A stretch of 64,000 nucleotides of DNA from Virgifigura sp964551315 (GCA_964551315.1 CAZKCM010000015.1:8807-72806); one strand, 5' to 3'. Positions 35,279 through 44,134 are shown, counted from the stretch's first letter. Made by a program: numbers and translations. The notes: generated by a model not told the origin, from the sequence alone.

Positions 35279-36350
35279 ACGGGGTTCCTCCGTGCCGCTC
35301 GTCGAGCTGATCGGCCTGAGGAAGGTCTATGGCCGGACCGTCGCCGTCGACAAAGTGGATCTCGTGATCGGTGCGGGCGAGTTCGTGGTGCTTCTCGGGC
35401 CGTCCGGAAGCGGCAAGACGACGATCCTCTCGATGATCGGCGGGTTCGTGACGCCGACGGAAGGGCGCGTGCGGATCGGCGGTGCGGACGTCACCGCACT
35501 TCCGCCGGCGCGGCGACCAACGGCGACGGTGTTCCAGGACTATGCCCTGTTCCCCCATCTGAGCGTCGCGGCGAACATTGGTTTCGGCTTGGCCATGCAC
35601 AGGGTTCCCAAGGCGGTGCGCGCAAGGCGGGTCGAGGAGATGCTGCGCCTGGTCGGGCTCGAGGGATTCGGCCGGCGCTCGATCCACGAACTCTCGGGCG
35701 GGCAGCGGCAGCGGGTGGCGCTCGCCCGGGCCATCGCGGTCGAGCCCGCGGTGCTGCTCCTGGACGAACCGCTGGGCGCGCTCGACCTTGCCCTCAGGCG
35801 GCAGATGCAGGAGGAACTGGTTCGTATTCAGAAGCGGCTCGGCACCGGCTTCGTTCACGTCACGCACGACCAGGAGGAGGCGATGAGCATCGCCGACACG
35901 ATCGTCGTGATGAATCAGGGGCGGATCGAAGACAGCGGCCCGCCCGCGCGCGTCTACCTCCGGCCGGCGTCGCTGTTCTCCGCGACCTTCATGGGCGAAA
36001 GCAACATCCTTGCGGGCCGGGTTGCGGAGCAGGGGCGGGAGCGGGTGCGAGTGGAGACGGCGCTCGGCCTTCTGGAGGTTGCGGGCCGGGCGGCGCCGGG
36101 CGACAAGGTCCATCTCTCGATTCGTCCCGAGCAGCTCCGGCTCGGGCCGGCCGGCCCGGAGGACATCCCGCTCGGCCGCGCGCGTGTCACCGAGATGTCT
36201 TTTCAGGGCACGCATTGGCGCTGCCGCCTGCGTGCGGAGTCCGGCGATGTTCCCTTGCTGCTCCGCGCGCCCGTCGATGTGGCGATCGCCGAGGGCGAGC
36301 CGGTCGAGCTGCACCTTCGCCCGATGGACCTCGTGCTTCTGCGAGACTAG
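35271..36350 (+). CDS. ABC transporter ATP-binding protein, PotA type
   Basis: 359 residues. Walker A GPSGSGKTT, Q-loop FQDYALFPHL, signature LSGGQRQRVALARA, Walker B VLLLDEPLGALDLA and the switch histidine HVTHDQEEAM are all present, followed by a TOBE domain (about 270-359). It powers the importer with the permeases. ATG 35271 overlaps the previous stop. Its own stop overlaps the convergent metallo-hydrolase stop by 4 bases. Confidence 0.9.
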   Translation: MIERGSSVPLVELIGLRKVYGRTVAVDKVDLVIGAGEFVVLLGPSGSGKTTILSMIGGFVTPTEGRVRIGGADVTALPPARRPTATVFQDYALFPHLSVAANIGFGLAMHRVPKAVRARRVEEMLRLVGLEGFGRRSIHELSGGQRQRVALARAIAVEPAVLLLDEPLGALDLALRRQMQEELVRIQKRLGTGFVHVTHDQEEAMSIADTIVVMNQGRIEDSGPPARVYLRPASLFSATFMGESNILAGRVAEQGRERVRVETALGLLEVAGRAAPGDKVHLSIRPEQLRLGPAGPEDIPLGRARVTEMSFQGTHWRCRLRAESGDVPLLLRAPVDVAIAEGEPVELHLRPMDLVLLRD

Positions 36351-37105
36351 CGCGGCGCGGATTCGGCCGGGCAGCCGGGGCGACGTTTGCCGGCGATGTA
36401 TTCGTCGATCAGAGCGCGGTATCGGTCGGGGCCGAAACTCGGGAAGTGGCCGCCGTGAACGATTCGGACCGGCAGGCGCCGGAGCCGTTCCATGCTCTCG
36501 ACATAGTCCGGTATGCTGGAATGGTAGCAGTCATCGATCAGCGGGCCGTCATAGACGGTGTCGCCTGAGAACAGGATCCCGGTTGCCGCCTCCCACAGCG
36601 CAATCGAACCGGGTGAATGGCCGGGTAGATGCAGGACCTCGAACCGGCGGTCGCCGAGATCGATGACGTCGCCATCCTCGAGGAGCCGCGTCGCGGGAGC
36701 GGGTACGACCGCATAGGTCTTCGAATCGTAGTCTCCCGGCGGCAGGACGGTGAAGATGTCGTCGTTGACATAGGCTTCGGCGAGGGTGTTGGCGCGGGTC
36801 GGATGCGCCAGAATCGCCGCTTCGGCGCGGTGCACGGCGCGATGCGCGAACTCGTGATGGCCGCCGATGTGGTCGAAATGGGTGTGGCTGGCCACCGCGA
36901 GCACCGGGCGCTCGGCGAGCGCGGCGATCTGCTGCCGTAAGGCGACCACGCCCATGCCGGAGTCGAGCAGCAGATCGCGATCCCGGCCGCGGACGTGCCA
37001 GATGTTGCAGCGATAGAAGGGCTTGATGTGCGGCTCCCAGATATGGGTGACGCCATCATCGAGCCGGCGGATCTCGAACCAAGTCTCTTCAGTCGCTTGA
37101 CGCAC
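36347..37105 (-). CDS. metallo-beta-lactamase-fold hydrolase
   Basis: 252 residues. The zinc motif is SHTHFDHIGGHHEF (HxHxDH), with LPGHSPGS, FSGDTVYDG and a late HGGHFP giving the remaining ligands. The family covers glyoxalase II-like thioesterases, lactonases and others; the small size suits a single-domain hydrolase. GTG 37105 is the best start on protein extent though its ribosome site is weak. The frame stays open far upstream only because the strand opposite another gene lacks stops. It is divergent from the methyltransferase gene at 37208. Confidence 0.8.
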   Translation of the reverse strand: MRQATEETWFEIRRLDDGVTHIWEPHIKPFYRCNIWHVRGRDRDLLLDSGMGVVALRQQIAALAERPVLAVASHTHFDHIGGHHEFAHRAVHRAEAAILAHPTRANTLAEAYVNDDIFTVLPPGDYDSKTYAVVPAPATRLLEDGDVIDLGDRRFEVLHLPGHSPGSIALWEAATGILFSGDTVYDGPLIDDCYHSSIPDYVESMERLRRLPVRIVHGGHFPSFGPDRYRALIDEYIAGKRRPGCPAESAPR

Positions 37106-37207
37106 GGTTATCCATATAGCATGAACCAACGTTAAGGGAAGTCGATGTCGGTCGTTAGTTGCAGGGGCGGCGACAGGCATTCTCTTAACTAATCGTAAAT
37201 TTTCCCT

Positions 37208-38575
37208 GTGCCAAATCTTTACGAGAAGGATCGCTCTGCGGCGATTTTTCCGGATGCTCGAGTTTATCCGCTGCCGCGAGGGCCCGAGCCATGCGGTGCT
37301 GAGTGGGGGGATCTCGATCGCGATAGCGCTCGGGAGGCAGAAACAGTGGCAAGGAACGGCGATACGCCGGTCGGGTATGCCTTCGGATCGGCCGGTTTGC
37401 CGGGGCGGCTTCCGGCCGGTAAGGGGTTGATCATCGGATCCGGGCCGATTGCAGGCTCGATCGGGGCGGACTGCGACACGGCCGACCCGGCGCGCGAAGA
37501 CCCGCAGTTCCTGTCTGCCCGGGACGACGAATCTTACGACTTTCTTTATGCCGGGGACGTTCTCCAGACCTTGTCCCGGCCTTCCGTTGCACTTGCCAAC
37601 TGGTTGCGCGTGGTGCGCCCGGGCGGCGTCGTGGCGCTGACGGTGCCGCGGGGCGGCGAGAGATCTCCCGGGACGGCAGGGTCGAACGGGTCGGGAACGG
37701 GCGCCGCTTGGCGCTTCGCCATGCAGGAGCCGGCGACAGAGGTGGGCGGCGCCAATCTGCTGGAGCTTCTGCAGGTCGTTTGCCATCTGGCCGAGATCGA
37801 TTACGTCGCCGGCGTCGCATCGGGCCAGATGGAGGCGCTGCTGCGCAAGCGGCCCAAACCGTTGACACCGGTCCAGTCCAACACCACGCCCGAGATCCAG
37901 ACGCTGACCAAATTGACCGAATCGGCGATCGCGGCGCGTGCGCAATGGCGGCCGATGGACGAGTTCGAGGCAATCCTGGCGAGCGGGGTACGGGAGGCGA
38001 CGGTGGTCGATCTAAGCCGCCTGTACCTCCTGTATCAGTGGCTTCTGATGACGCTCCGTCTGCCGGGCGACTGCATCGAGGTCGGCAGCTTCCGGGGCGG
38101 CACAGCGAAGCTGATCTCCGAAACCCTGCTGCGCCGGAATGCCAGCGGCGAACTCCATCTGTTCGATACCTTTGCCGGCATGCCCGAACAGCTGTCGTTC
38201 GACGAGGCCGGTCTCAAGGGGTGTTTCGCCGATACCTCCGTCGAAGCCGTGCGGCGCCTTCTCGCGAACAACCCGCGCGTTCATCTCCATGCCGGCATCT
38301 TTCCCGAGACCATTCCGCCGGAGTTGCGCAGTCACCGCTTCCGATTCGCCCATATCGATGTCGATATCGAGCGCTCTGTTTGGGACTGCCTGGACTTCGT
38401 GTATCCGCGGCTCCTTCCCGGTGGGGTGATCGTGATCGACGATTACGGGCATGCCGAGTGCCCCGGAGCGACCCGGGCGGTCGAGGCATTCTTCGAGGGC
38501 AAGCCGGAAACGGTCGTGCAGATGCCGCTGGTCAGCTCCGCCGTCGTGGTTAGGATTGGAGACGAAAAGTCTTAA
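37208..38575 (+). CDS. two-domain methyltransferase with C-terminal TylF/macrocin-O-methyltransferase domain
   Basis: 455 residues, longer than TylF-type enzymes (about 250). Residues about 235-455 form the TylF-like domain: DCIEVGSFRGGTAKLISETL, LHLFDTFAGMPE, HIDVDIERSVWDCLDFVYPR and VIVIDDYGH, with the metal-binding aspartates. Residues about 70-170 look like a degraded class I methyltransferase: LIIGSGPIAG at the start and the late motif DVLQTLSRPSVALANWLRVV, PGGVVALTVPRGG. The two halves are joined by about 60 residues. TylF-like enzymes O-methylate sugars; here a glycan or nucleotide-sugar target is likely. GTG 37208 is the annotated start and is not certain. Confidence 0.75.
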   Translation: MPNLYEKDRSAAIFPDARVYPLPRGPEPCGAEWGDLDRDSAREAETVARNGDTPVGYAFGSAGLPGRLPAGKGLIIGSGPIAGSIGADCDTADPAREDPQFLSARDDESYDFLYAGDVLQTLSRPSVALANWLRVVRPGGVVALTVPRGGERSPGTAGSNGSGTGAAWRFAMQEPATEVGGANLLELLQVVCHLAEIDYVAGVASGQMEALLRKRPKPLTPVQSNTTPEIQTLTKLTESAIAARAQWRPMDEFEAILASGVREATVVDLSRLYLLYQWLLMTLRLPGDCIEVGSFRGGTAKLISETLLRRNASGELHLFDTFAGMPEQLSFDEAGLKGCFADTSVEAVRRLLANNPRVHLHAGIFPETIPPELRSHRFRFAHIDVDIERSVWDCLDFVYPRLLPGGVIVIDDYGHAECPGATRAVEAFFEGKPETVVQMPLVSSAVVVRIGDEKS

Positions 38576-38654
38576 CGTGCTGTCAACAGCCTCGGCGGCA
38601 TTTTCAAGGCGGTGGTTGGTTTGCCGGGGAACGAATCCAAGCAGAGGAACGACA

Positions 38655-39242
38655 ATGCTGCTGCCTCTCCTCCCTGCGCTTCGCAATGCATCCGCAGGCG
38701 CGGCGCTGAGTGTCCTGGCTCTGCTCGGCCAAGCCGGCGATGCGCTGGCTGACCCAAACGTCTATGAGGTCGTCCGCGAGCCGACGCTGATGCCGGGCGA
38801 CCCGATACCGGAGCCGACCGGGCCGGTGGTGCTCGAGGTGACCGGGCGCATCAAGGCCGGCGAGAACGGCACGGTCCGATTCGACATGGCGACGCTGGAG
38901 CGAATCGGCTTGGTGCGATTTGCGACGACCACGGCGTGGACCGAGGAACCGGTCACCTTTGATGGGGTATTGCTGTCGCGAATGCTGGAGGTGGTTGGCG
39001 CCGACCCGAATGCGGCGTCTCTCGTGCTGACCGCGCTCAATGACTACCATGCGTCGATGCCGATCTCGGATGCCCGTCAATGGCCGGTGATTCTCGCGAT
39101 CAAGGAGAACGGTGATTACATGTCGATGCGCCGACATGGCCCGATCTGGGTCGTCTATCCGCAGCACGCTTATCCTGAACTCAACAGCCGGAAGTATGTG
39201 TCCCGTTGGGTGTGGCAGTTGGCGCGCATCACGGTCGAGTAG
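38655..39242 (+). CDS. periplasmic SUOX-like (molybdopterin-domain fold) protein without cofactor cysteine
   Basis: 195 residues. A signal peptide (about 1-32, ending GDALA) precedes a compact domain like the oxidoreductase molybdopterin-binding fold: VVLEVTGRI, FDMATLERIGLVRF, FDGVLLSRMLEVVGAD, VILAIKENGDYMSMRRHGP, WVVYPQHAYPELNS. There is no cysteine anywhere in the protein, so the molybdenum-coordinating cysteine of true enzymes is missing and catalysis is unlikely. ATG 38655 has AGAGGAA upstream. The histidine kinase follows 36 bases later, suggesting this protein is its periplasmic sensing partner. Confidence 0.75.
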   Translation: MLLPLLPALRNASAGAALSVLALLGQAGDALADPNVYEVVREPTLMPGDPIPEPTGPVVLEVTGRIKAGENGTVRFDMATLERIGLVRFATTTAWTEEPVTFDGVLLSRMLEVVGADPNAASLVLTALNDYHASMPISDARQWPVILAIKENGDYMSMRRHGPIWVVYPQHAYPELNSRKYVSRWVWQLARITVE

Positions 39243-39278
39243 CGGCTTAACCGGACCCGGCTGTATGGAAGTGGCGGC

Positions 39279-40736
39279 GTGTTCAGCGGCGGTAGACTTA
39301 TTTGGGCAATCTGCTTTGGCCTGCTGCTTCTCAGCTCGCCGTTGCTCCTCCGGGACCTCATCTTGTTGCAGCGCAACGTCGAGCAGACCGCCGGCGCGGA
39401 TTTCTGGTACGAGGGGCAGCTCAACCGCGAGCTGCTTCTGCTGAAGCTGTTGCTGACCAAGGCGCAGCTCGGAGGCGAGAATGCGCCGACGAACGCCGAC
39501 ATCCGATTCCAGATCGATCTTGCCTTCAGCCGGCTCAACACCTTGCCGAAGGCCATCGACGGCGCATGGCACACCCAGGGGATCGCGGAACTCGAAGAGG
39601 TGAAGCTGATCCGCGACCGGATGACGTCGATCGATGCTGTCCTGCCCCTTCTCGATGTCGACAGGCCGGCTTTCCTTGCGATCGCCATGACGAACGTCGA
39701 CGCCGCGCTCGAAGACGGCCGTTCGTTGGCACTCCGCGTCGTCGAGCGGCAGAACTCGTTGATCGGTGGTCTCCAGGCGGTGTTTGAAAGTCTTCAGAAG
39801 AAGCTCATCGCCTACGCCGTCGGGCTCACCCTGCTGATCGTCGGCCTCCTTTATCTGATGGTGCGGCACATTCGCTCCGAGCGCGACCTGCGGGCCTCGA
39901 ATCAGCGCTTGACGGAAATGGCGGTCGGGCTCAGCCGGGCCCGTGACGAGGCGGTCGAGGCCAGTCGCGCCAAGGGCCGTTTCCTGGCGAACGCCAGCCA
40001 CGAACTGCGGACTCCGCTCAACGGCATCCTCGGGTTCGCGGAAATGTTGCAGGCCGGCTATGCCGGCACGCTGAGCGAGAAACAGCGCGAATACGTCAAC
40101 GACATTCACGGCTCGGCAAGACGGTTGCTGATGCTGATCAACGACATCCTCGATCTCTCCAAACTGGAGGCCGGCAAGCAGACGCTTGCGGAGGAGGTCG
40201 TCTCGGTTGAGGAGATCGTGCGGCAGGCGGTTCACGACATGCGGGAGACGATCCGGCAGGCGGCGGTCGAGGTGCGCATCGATGCCGAGCCGGAGCTTCC
40301 TGCAATCCTGGGTGATCCGGCAAAGCTGCGCCAGGTTGTCGACAATCTTCTGTCGAACGCCGTCAAGTTTACGCCGGCCGGCGGTGCCATACGGGTCAGC
40401 ATCGCGAGGCGGCCCAGTGGCGGCCTGCGACTTTCCGTCGCCGATACCGGAATCGGAATCGACAAGCGAGAGCTGCCGACGGTCTTCAACGCGTTCGAGC
40501 AGGTGGACAGCGCCTATGCGCGCAAGCACAAGGGGACGGGTCTCGGTCTTCCATTGGCGAAGGGGTTCGTCGAGCTACACGGCGGCAGCTTTGCCATCGA
40601 CAGCGCGGTCGGCGTCGGGACCACGATCCTTGTCGAGCTGCCGGCCGAGCGCATCGTCGCGCGACCGGCCAAGGCGGAGGCGGGCCCGTCTCACGACTGG
40701 TCGCAGATATCCGAAGTGCAGGCCGCGCGGCGCTGA
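39279..40736 (+). CDS. membrane sensor histidine kinase
   Basis: 485 residues. Two helices (about 6-25 and 175-195) frame a helical periplasmic domain of about 150 residues; a cytoplasmic linker leads to HisKA with the phospho-acceptor in NASHELRTPLNGILGFAEML and the HATPase domain (VVDNLLSNAVKFTPAGG, SVADTGIGID, GTGLGLPLA). No receiver domain. GTG 39279 starts directly at the first helix. It is the second gene of an operon with the cysteine-free SUOX-like protein; no response regulator is adjacent. Confidence 0.85.
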   Translation: MFSGGRLIWAICFGLLLLSSPLLLRDLILLQRNVEQTAGADFWYEGQLNRELLLLKLLLTKAQLGGENAPTNADIRFQIDLAFSRLNTLPKAIDGAWHTQGIAELEEVKLIRDRMTSIDAVLPLLDVDRPAFLAIAMTNVDAALEDGRSLALRVVERQNSLIGGLQAVFESLQKKLIAYAVGLTLLIVGLLYLMVRHIRSERDLRASNQRLTEMAVGLSRARDEAVEASRAKGRFLANASHELRTPLNGILGFAEMLQAGYAGTLSEKQREYVNDIHGSARRLLMLINDILDLSKLEAGKQTLAEEVVSVEEIVRQAVHDMRETIRQAAVEVRIDAEPELPAILGDPAKLRQVVDNLLSNAVKFTPAGGAIRVSIARRPSGGLRLSVADTGIGIDKRELPTVFNAFEQVDSAYARKHKGTGLGLPLAKGFVELHGGSFAIDSAVGVGTTILVELPAERIVARPAKAEAGPSHDWSQISEVQAARR

Positions 40737-40757
40737 CCGGCCGCGGTTTCGAACACT

Positions 40758-41615
40758 TCATGCGGATAGAACGGCCACCCCGCCGAAGATGACGGCGATG
40801 CCGATCCACTGCAGCCCACGCATCTGCTCGCGCAGGATCAGGCGGGCGAGAAGCGTCGTGACCGCGCCGAAGGTCGACGCGGTGACCGCCGCAATTTCCG
40901 AGCCGCTGCCGTAGCTGCCCTCATAAAGCGCCAGGTAGCCGCCGGCGTCGAGCATACCCTGCGTCGCGACGAGCGGCCACCAAGGCACCGGCACGATCGG
41001 GGCCTCGCGCCGGCCGAGAAACAGGACGAGCAGTGAAAGGAGGCTGATGACCCGCGCCACCCATAAGGTCTGCAGATTGCCGTAGATTGGAACGGCGCTT
41101 TGGGCCGTGAAAACGGCGATGGCGAAGCCGACCGAGGAAGCGAGCGCGATCGCGACCGTCCAGCGCAGGTCGTCGCGGCTTCTCGTGCCGTCCTCGGCGA
41201 AATGCCCGGTGCAACGCGCAACGACGACGACCCCGGTCAGGGTGGCGGCCATGGCCGCCCATTGAATGGCCGTCGGACGCGCGCCAGTAAAGACCGCAAG
41301 GGCGACGACGAGCGCCGGATAAGAACCGACGATCGGGGAGACCACGGATACGGGCCCGCGCGCCAACCCGTTGTAGAGAAAGAGGGTGGCCACCATCGTG
41401 GCAATGCCGGCTGCCCCGAGCAGCCAGAGCCCCGACGGCGTCCAAAGCAGCGGGATGTCTGCGAGCCAGACCCAGAGCGAGAGCGCGGCGGAGCCGACCA
41501 GCAGCGTGCCGAAAAGCGCGCTCCTGTGGCCGAGGGCCCTGCCGCTGAAGCGCGCGGCGAAGTCGGCCGTGCCCCAGCTCAATGCCGCCAGTTCCCCCCA
41601 CAGACCTGGCGTCAC
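40758..41615 (-). CDS. EamA-family (DMT) permease
   Basis: 285 residues, ten helices in two EamA halves (ALSWGTADFAARFSGRALGH, ending LLARLILREQMRGLQWIGIA). The start is GTG 41615 with GAGAGGGGGCC upstream. It lies 36 bases after the regulator gene on the same strand, so they may share a transcript. The exported or imported metabolite is unknown; context with the amine modules allows an amine or amino-acid exporter but does not prove it. Confidence 0.8.
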   Translation of the reverse strand: MTPGLWGELAALSWGTADFAARFSGRALGHRSALFGTLLVGSAALSLWVWLADIPLLWTPSGLWLLGAAGIATMVATLFLYNGLARGPVSVVSPIVGSYPALVVALAVFTGARPTAIQWAAMAATLTGVVVVARCTGHFAEDGTRSRDDLRWTVAIALASSVGFAIAVFTAQSAVPIYGNLQTLWVARVISLLSLLVLFLGRREAPIVPVPWWPLVATQGMLDAGGYLALYEGSYGSGSEIAAVTASTFGAVTTLLARLILREQMRGLQWIGIAVIFGGVAVLSA

Positions 41616-41651
41616 GGCCCCCTCTCGATTAGGCCGGCGGCCGCGGTGGCC

Positions 41652-42461
41652 TCAATCCTGATCGACGCCGAGGAGCTGGCGGCGCGCGTAGTGGAGGTGA
41701 TTGGTGATGATGGCCACCGCACCTTCGACGTCGCGCGTGCGGATCGCCTCGTAGAGGCGTCGGTGCTGGCGGTTGTACTCGGCGATCCGCTCCGGCGTCA
41801 GCACCTTGTCCTTCATGGCGTTCCACTGGTCGTGGGTGCGGACCTCGTTGATCTCGCGGTAGATCCAGACCATCAGCGGGTTGTGGGTGCATTCGGCGAT
41901 CTGCAGGTGGAACTGCTCGTCCCACAGCGTGAACCCCTCGGGATCGCCGCTCTCCTTATCGACGCGGTCGATCAGCTCGCCGAGGCCGTCGATGTCGCGC
42001 CCCGTGGCGTTGAGCACGGCGAGTCGCGTCATGTGCGGCTCGACGCCGAGGCGCACCTCGATCAGCTCGACCGGGCTCGTGAGCTCCGCGATGTCCTCGG
42101 TGTGGCTGCGGGGCCGGAAATTGACGAAGGTGCCGCTGCCCACCCGCCGGGTCAGTAGCCGCTCCTCCTCGAGCTGGTCGAGCGCGATTCGAACGGTGGT
42201 GCGGGAGGTTCCGAAGGCATCCGCCAATTGCCGCTCGGCCGGCAGCTTCTCGCCGTGGGCGTAGCGGCCTTCGATGATCGCCTGCCGAAGCTGGGTGGTG
42301 ATCCAGGCTGATCCGCGAACCGGATCGGTGAGAGGTCGCGGCTCCGGGCCGGACCGCTGACCGCCTGCCGCGGGCAGACCGGGAAGTGTTGCGGAGCCGT
42401 TGGTCGTGCTTCGATCCCGCGAATCCCGATCGCCAGTTTTCAGGTCACCAATTTTGACCAT
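41652..42461 (-). CDS. GntR-family transcriptional regulator, FadR subfamily
   Basis: 269 residues. After about 45 variable residues comes the winged helix (TTQLRQAIIEGRYAHGEKLP, RQLADAFGTSRTTVRIALDQL, ending TRRVGSGTFVN), then the helical FCD ligand-binding domain with the metal-site pattern (EVRLGVEPHMTRLAV, FHLQIAECTHNPL, HRRLYEAIRTRD, NHLHYAR). FCD regulators respond to organic acids or amino acids. ATG 42461 has AAGG about 9 bases upstream. Divergent transcription from the FAD oxidoreductase/GS-like module points to that module as its target. Confidence 0.85.
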   Translation of the reverse strand: MVKIGDLKTGDRDSRDRSTTNGSATLPGLPAAGGQRSGPEPRPLTDPVRGSAWITTQLRQAIIEGRYAHGEKLPAERQLADAFGTSRTTVRIALDQLEEERLLTRRVGSGTFVNFRPRSHTEDIAELTSPVELIEVRLGVEPHMTRLAVLNATGRDIDGLGELIDRVDKESGDPEGFTLWDEQFHLQIAECTHNPLMVWIYREINEVRTHDQWNAMKDKVLTPERIAEYNRQHRRLYEAIRTRDVEGAVAIITNHLHYARRQLLGVDQD

Positions 42462-42600
42462 TGCTGTGCCTTTTAAAAAAATTGGTTTGCAAGCGGACCT
42501 TCTTATGATTGAAATAATCTCCGACTCCGTCAAGCCTAGGGGAAGGGCTCCGGATGACGGTGCCCGGATCCTCGAAAGGATCGGCTGCAAGGGACCCAAA
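42462..42600. promoter_or_regulatory. divergent promoter region between FadR-type regulator and amine module
   Basis: 139 bp, AT-richer than the genes. It contains AAAATTGGTTT at 42478-42488, a word that recurs at 43992-44002 before the GS-like gene. GGTCA-N7-TGACC (42443-42459) lies across the start of the regulator gene itself. These are candidate operators for the regulator; no classical -35/-10 pair is certain. Confidence 0.4.
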
Positions 42601-43941
42601 ATGGCGATACCGTCGCACGTCAAATATCTGGTCATCGGGGCCGGCATTCATGGACTGAGCACGGCCTTTCATCTGGCACAGAACCTGCGCCGGCGGGGCC
42701 GGGGCGGTGGCGAAGACATTCTGGTTGTCGACAAGACGGGGATCGCCGCCGGTGCCTCGGGCATCGCCTGCGGGGTCGTGCGGAACAACTACTTCCAGCC
42801 GGCGATGCGGCGGCTCATGGCCCACAGCGTTTCGGTGTGGGAAAGCGATCCCGAGGCCTACAGCTACCACCCGGTCGGCTATATGCAGATCAGCCCGGAG
42901 GCGATGCATGCGGACGTCGCCCAGATCGCGAAGGAGCAGAAGGAGATCGGCTACGAGTCGGTCTTCATCGAGGGCGAGGCCGACAGTCTGAAGTACATGA
43001 AGGGCCTGTTCGACGACTGGCAGGCGAAGGGCATCACGTCGGTCCTGCACGAGAAGAAGGGCGGCTATGCCAACAACCGGGCGTCGGTCTACGGGCTCGC
43101 GAAGAAGGCCGAGGCCGAAGGCGTCCGGATCCTCACCGGCGTCCGGGTCACCGGCTTCCGGAAGGACGCACGCGGTGCGGTCGAGGCGGTCCAAACCGAT
43201 CGCGGGACGATCGCCTGCGACGAAGTCATCGTCGGCGTCGGTCCCTGGGTCAAACAGATCTGGGACATGCTGGAGCTTCCGAAGGCGATCGAGATCAAGG
43301 GGCCCGACGGAACGATTCACAAGGACGTGCCGATGTGGGTGTACTGGAGCCTGCAGGAAGGCACGCTCGGTGTCGATCCGAAGCTGCAGCGGACCAACGA
43401 CGGCGGGATGCCGCCGGTGATCCACGTCGACACCGACGCGACGCTTTACTCGGACGTCGACGGGTCGGTGATCACCGACCGGATGTGGGGCATCTACTAC
43501 AAGCCTGACTTCAACTTCGGCGGCGTCCAAGGCGGCGCCATGCCCTACAAGATCGAGACCGATCCCGACCACGTGGCGGTCGATCCTTATGGCCCGGAAT
43601 CGCCGGACTTCGTCGTCGGCGATGACTTCGCCCACATGTGGTGCTCGGCCCTGGCGCACTGCCAGAAGCGGTTCGAGGGCAAGATCGGGCTCTACAAGAA
43701 GGAGCCGTCGGGCGGCATCGGCTGCTTCACGGCCGACAGCTTCCCGGTCTTCGACCGGTTTTGCGAGAACGTCTACGTCATCGCCGATTCCAACCACGGC
43801 TACAAGATGATCGGCGTCGGCCAGTTGGTTGCCGACGACATCGTCGGCGCCGGCGACGAGCTGCTGCGGCCGTTCCGCTTCTCGCGCTTCGCCGAAGGCA
43901 AGCTCCACCCGACCTCCAACAGCCCGTTTCCCTGGAGCTGA
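42601..43941 (+). CDS. single-chain FAD-dependent amine/amino-acid oxidoreductase (DAO family)
   Basis: 446 residues. The FAD-binding motif YLVIGAGIHGLSTAFHLA is at residues 9-26, and the C-terminal half has FTADSFPVFDRFCENVYVIA and NHGYKMIGVGQLVADDI, as in D-amino-acid oxidase, sarcosine oxidase beta and glycine oxidase relatives. The RHDAV motif that carries covalent FMN in heterotetrameric sarcosine oxidase is not seen. It should oxidise an N-alkylated or secondary amino acid. ATG 42601 has AAGGGA at 8 bases. As first gene ahead of a GS-like ligase and an mgs-type synthase, it may replace mgdABCD in a parallel pathway (inference). Confidence 0.8.
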   Translation: MAIPSHVKYLVIGAGIHGLSTAFHLAQNLRRRGRGGGEDILVVDKTGIAAGASGIACGVVRNNYFQPAMRRLMAHSVSVWESDPEAYSYHPVGYMQISPEAMHADVAQIAKEQKEIGYESVFIEGEADSLKYMKGLFDDWQAKGITSVLHEKKGGYANNRASVYGLAKKAEAEGVRILTGVRVTGFRKDARGAVEAVQTDRGTIACDEVIVGVGPWVKQIWDMLELPKAIEIKGPDGTIHKDVPMWVYWSLQEGTLGVDPKLQRTNDGGMPPVIHVDTDATLYSDVDGSVITDRMWGIYYKPDFNFGGVQGGAMPYKIETDPDHVAVDPYGPESPDFVVGDDFAHMWCSALAHCQKRFEGKIGLYKKEPSGGIGCFTADSFPVFDRFCENVYVIADSNHGYKMIGVGQLVADDIVGAGDELLRPFRFSRFAEGKLHPTSNSPFPWS

Positions 43942-44134
43942 GCACGGAGGCCGCACGGACCGATACGATAGGCGCTCGCAACAATTGGTCGAAAATTGGT
44001 TTACGCATCAGCTCTTGGGGGGACGGGGACACTAAGCGGCGCAATCGCTTCCGAATCCGTTCGTGGACGAAAGGTCGCCGGGAGGTGTCGCCAAAACAAT
44101 CATCGTCAAGACTTTCACAGGGAGAAGAAAACCG
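43942..44134. promoter_or_regulatory. intergenic region with AATTGGT direct repeats
   Basis: 193 bp before the GS-like gene. AATTGGT occurs at 43983-43989 and 43994-44000, exactly 11 bases apart, and AAAATTGGTTT (43992-44002) matches the word at 42478. The region may carry an internal promoter with sites for the FadR-type regulator. Confidence 0.4.
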
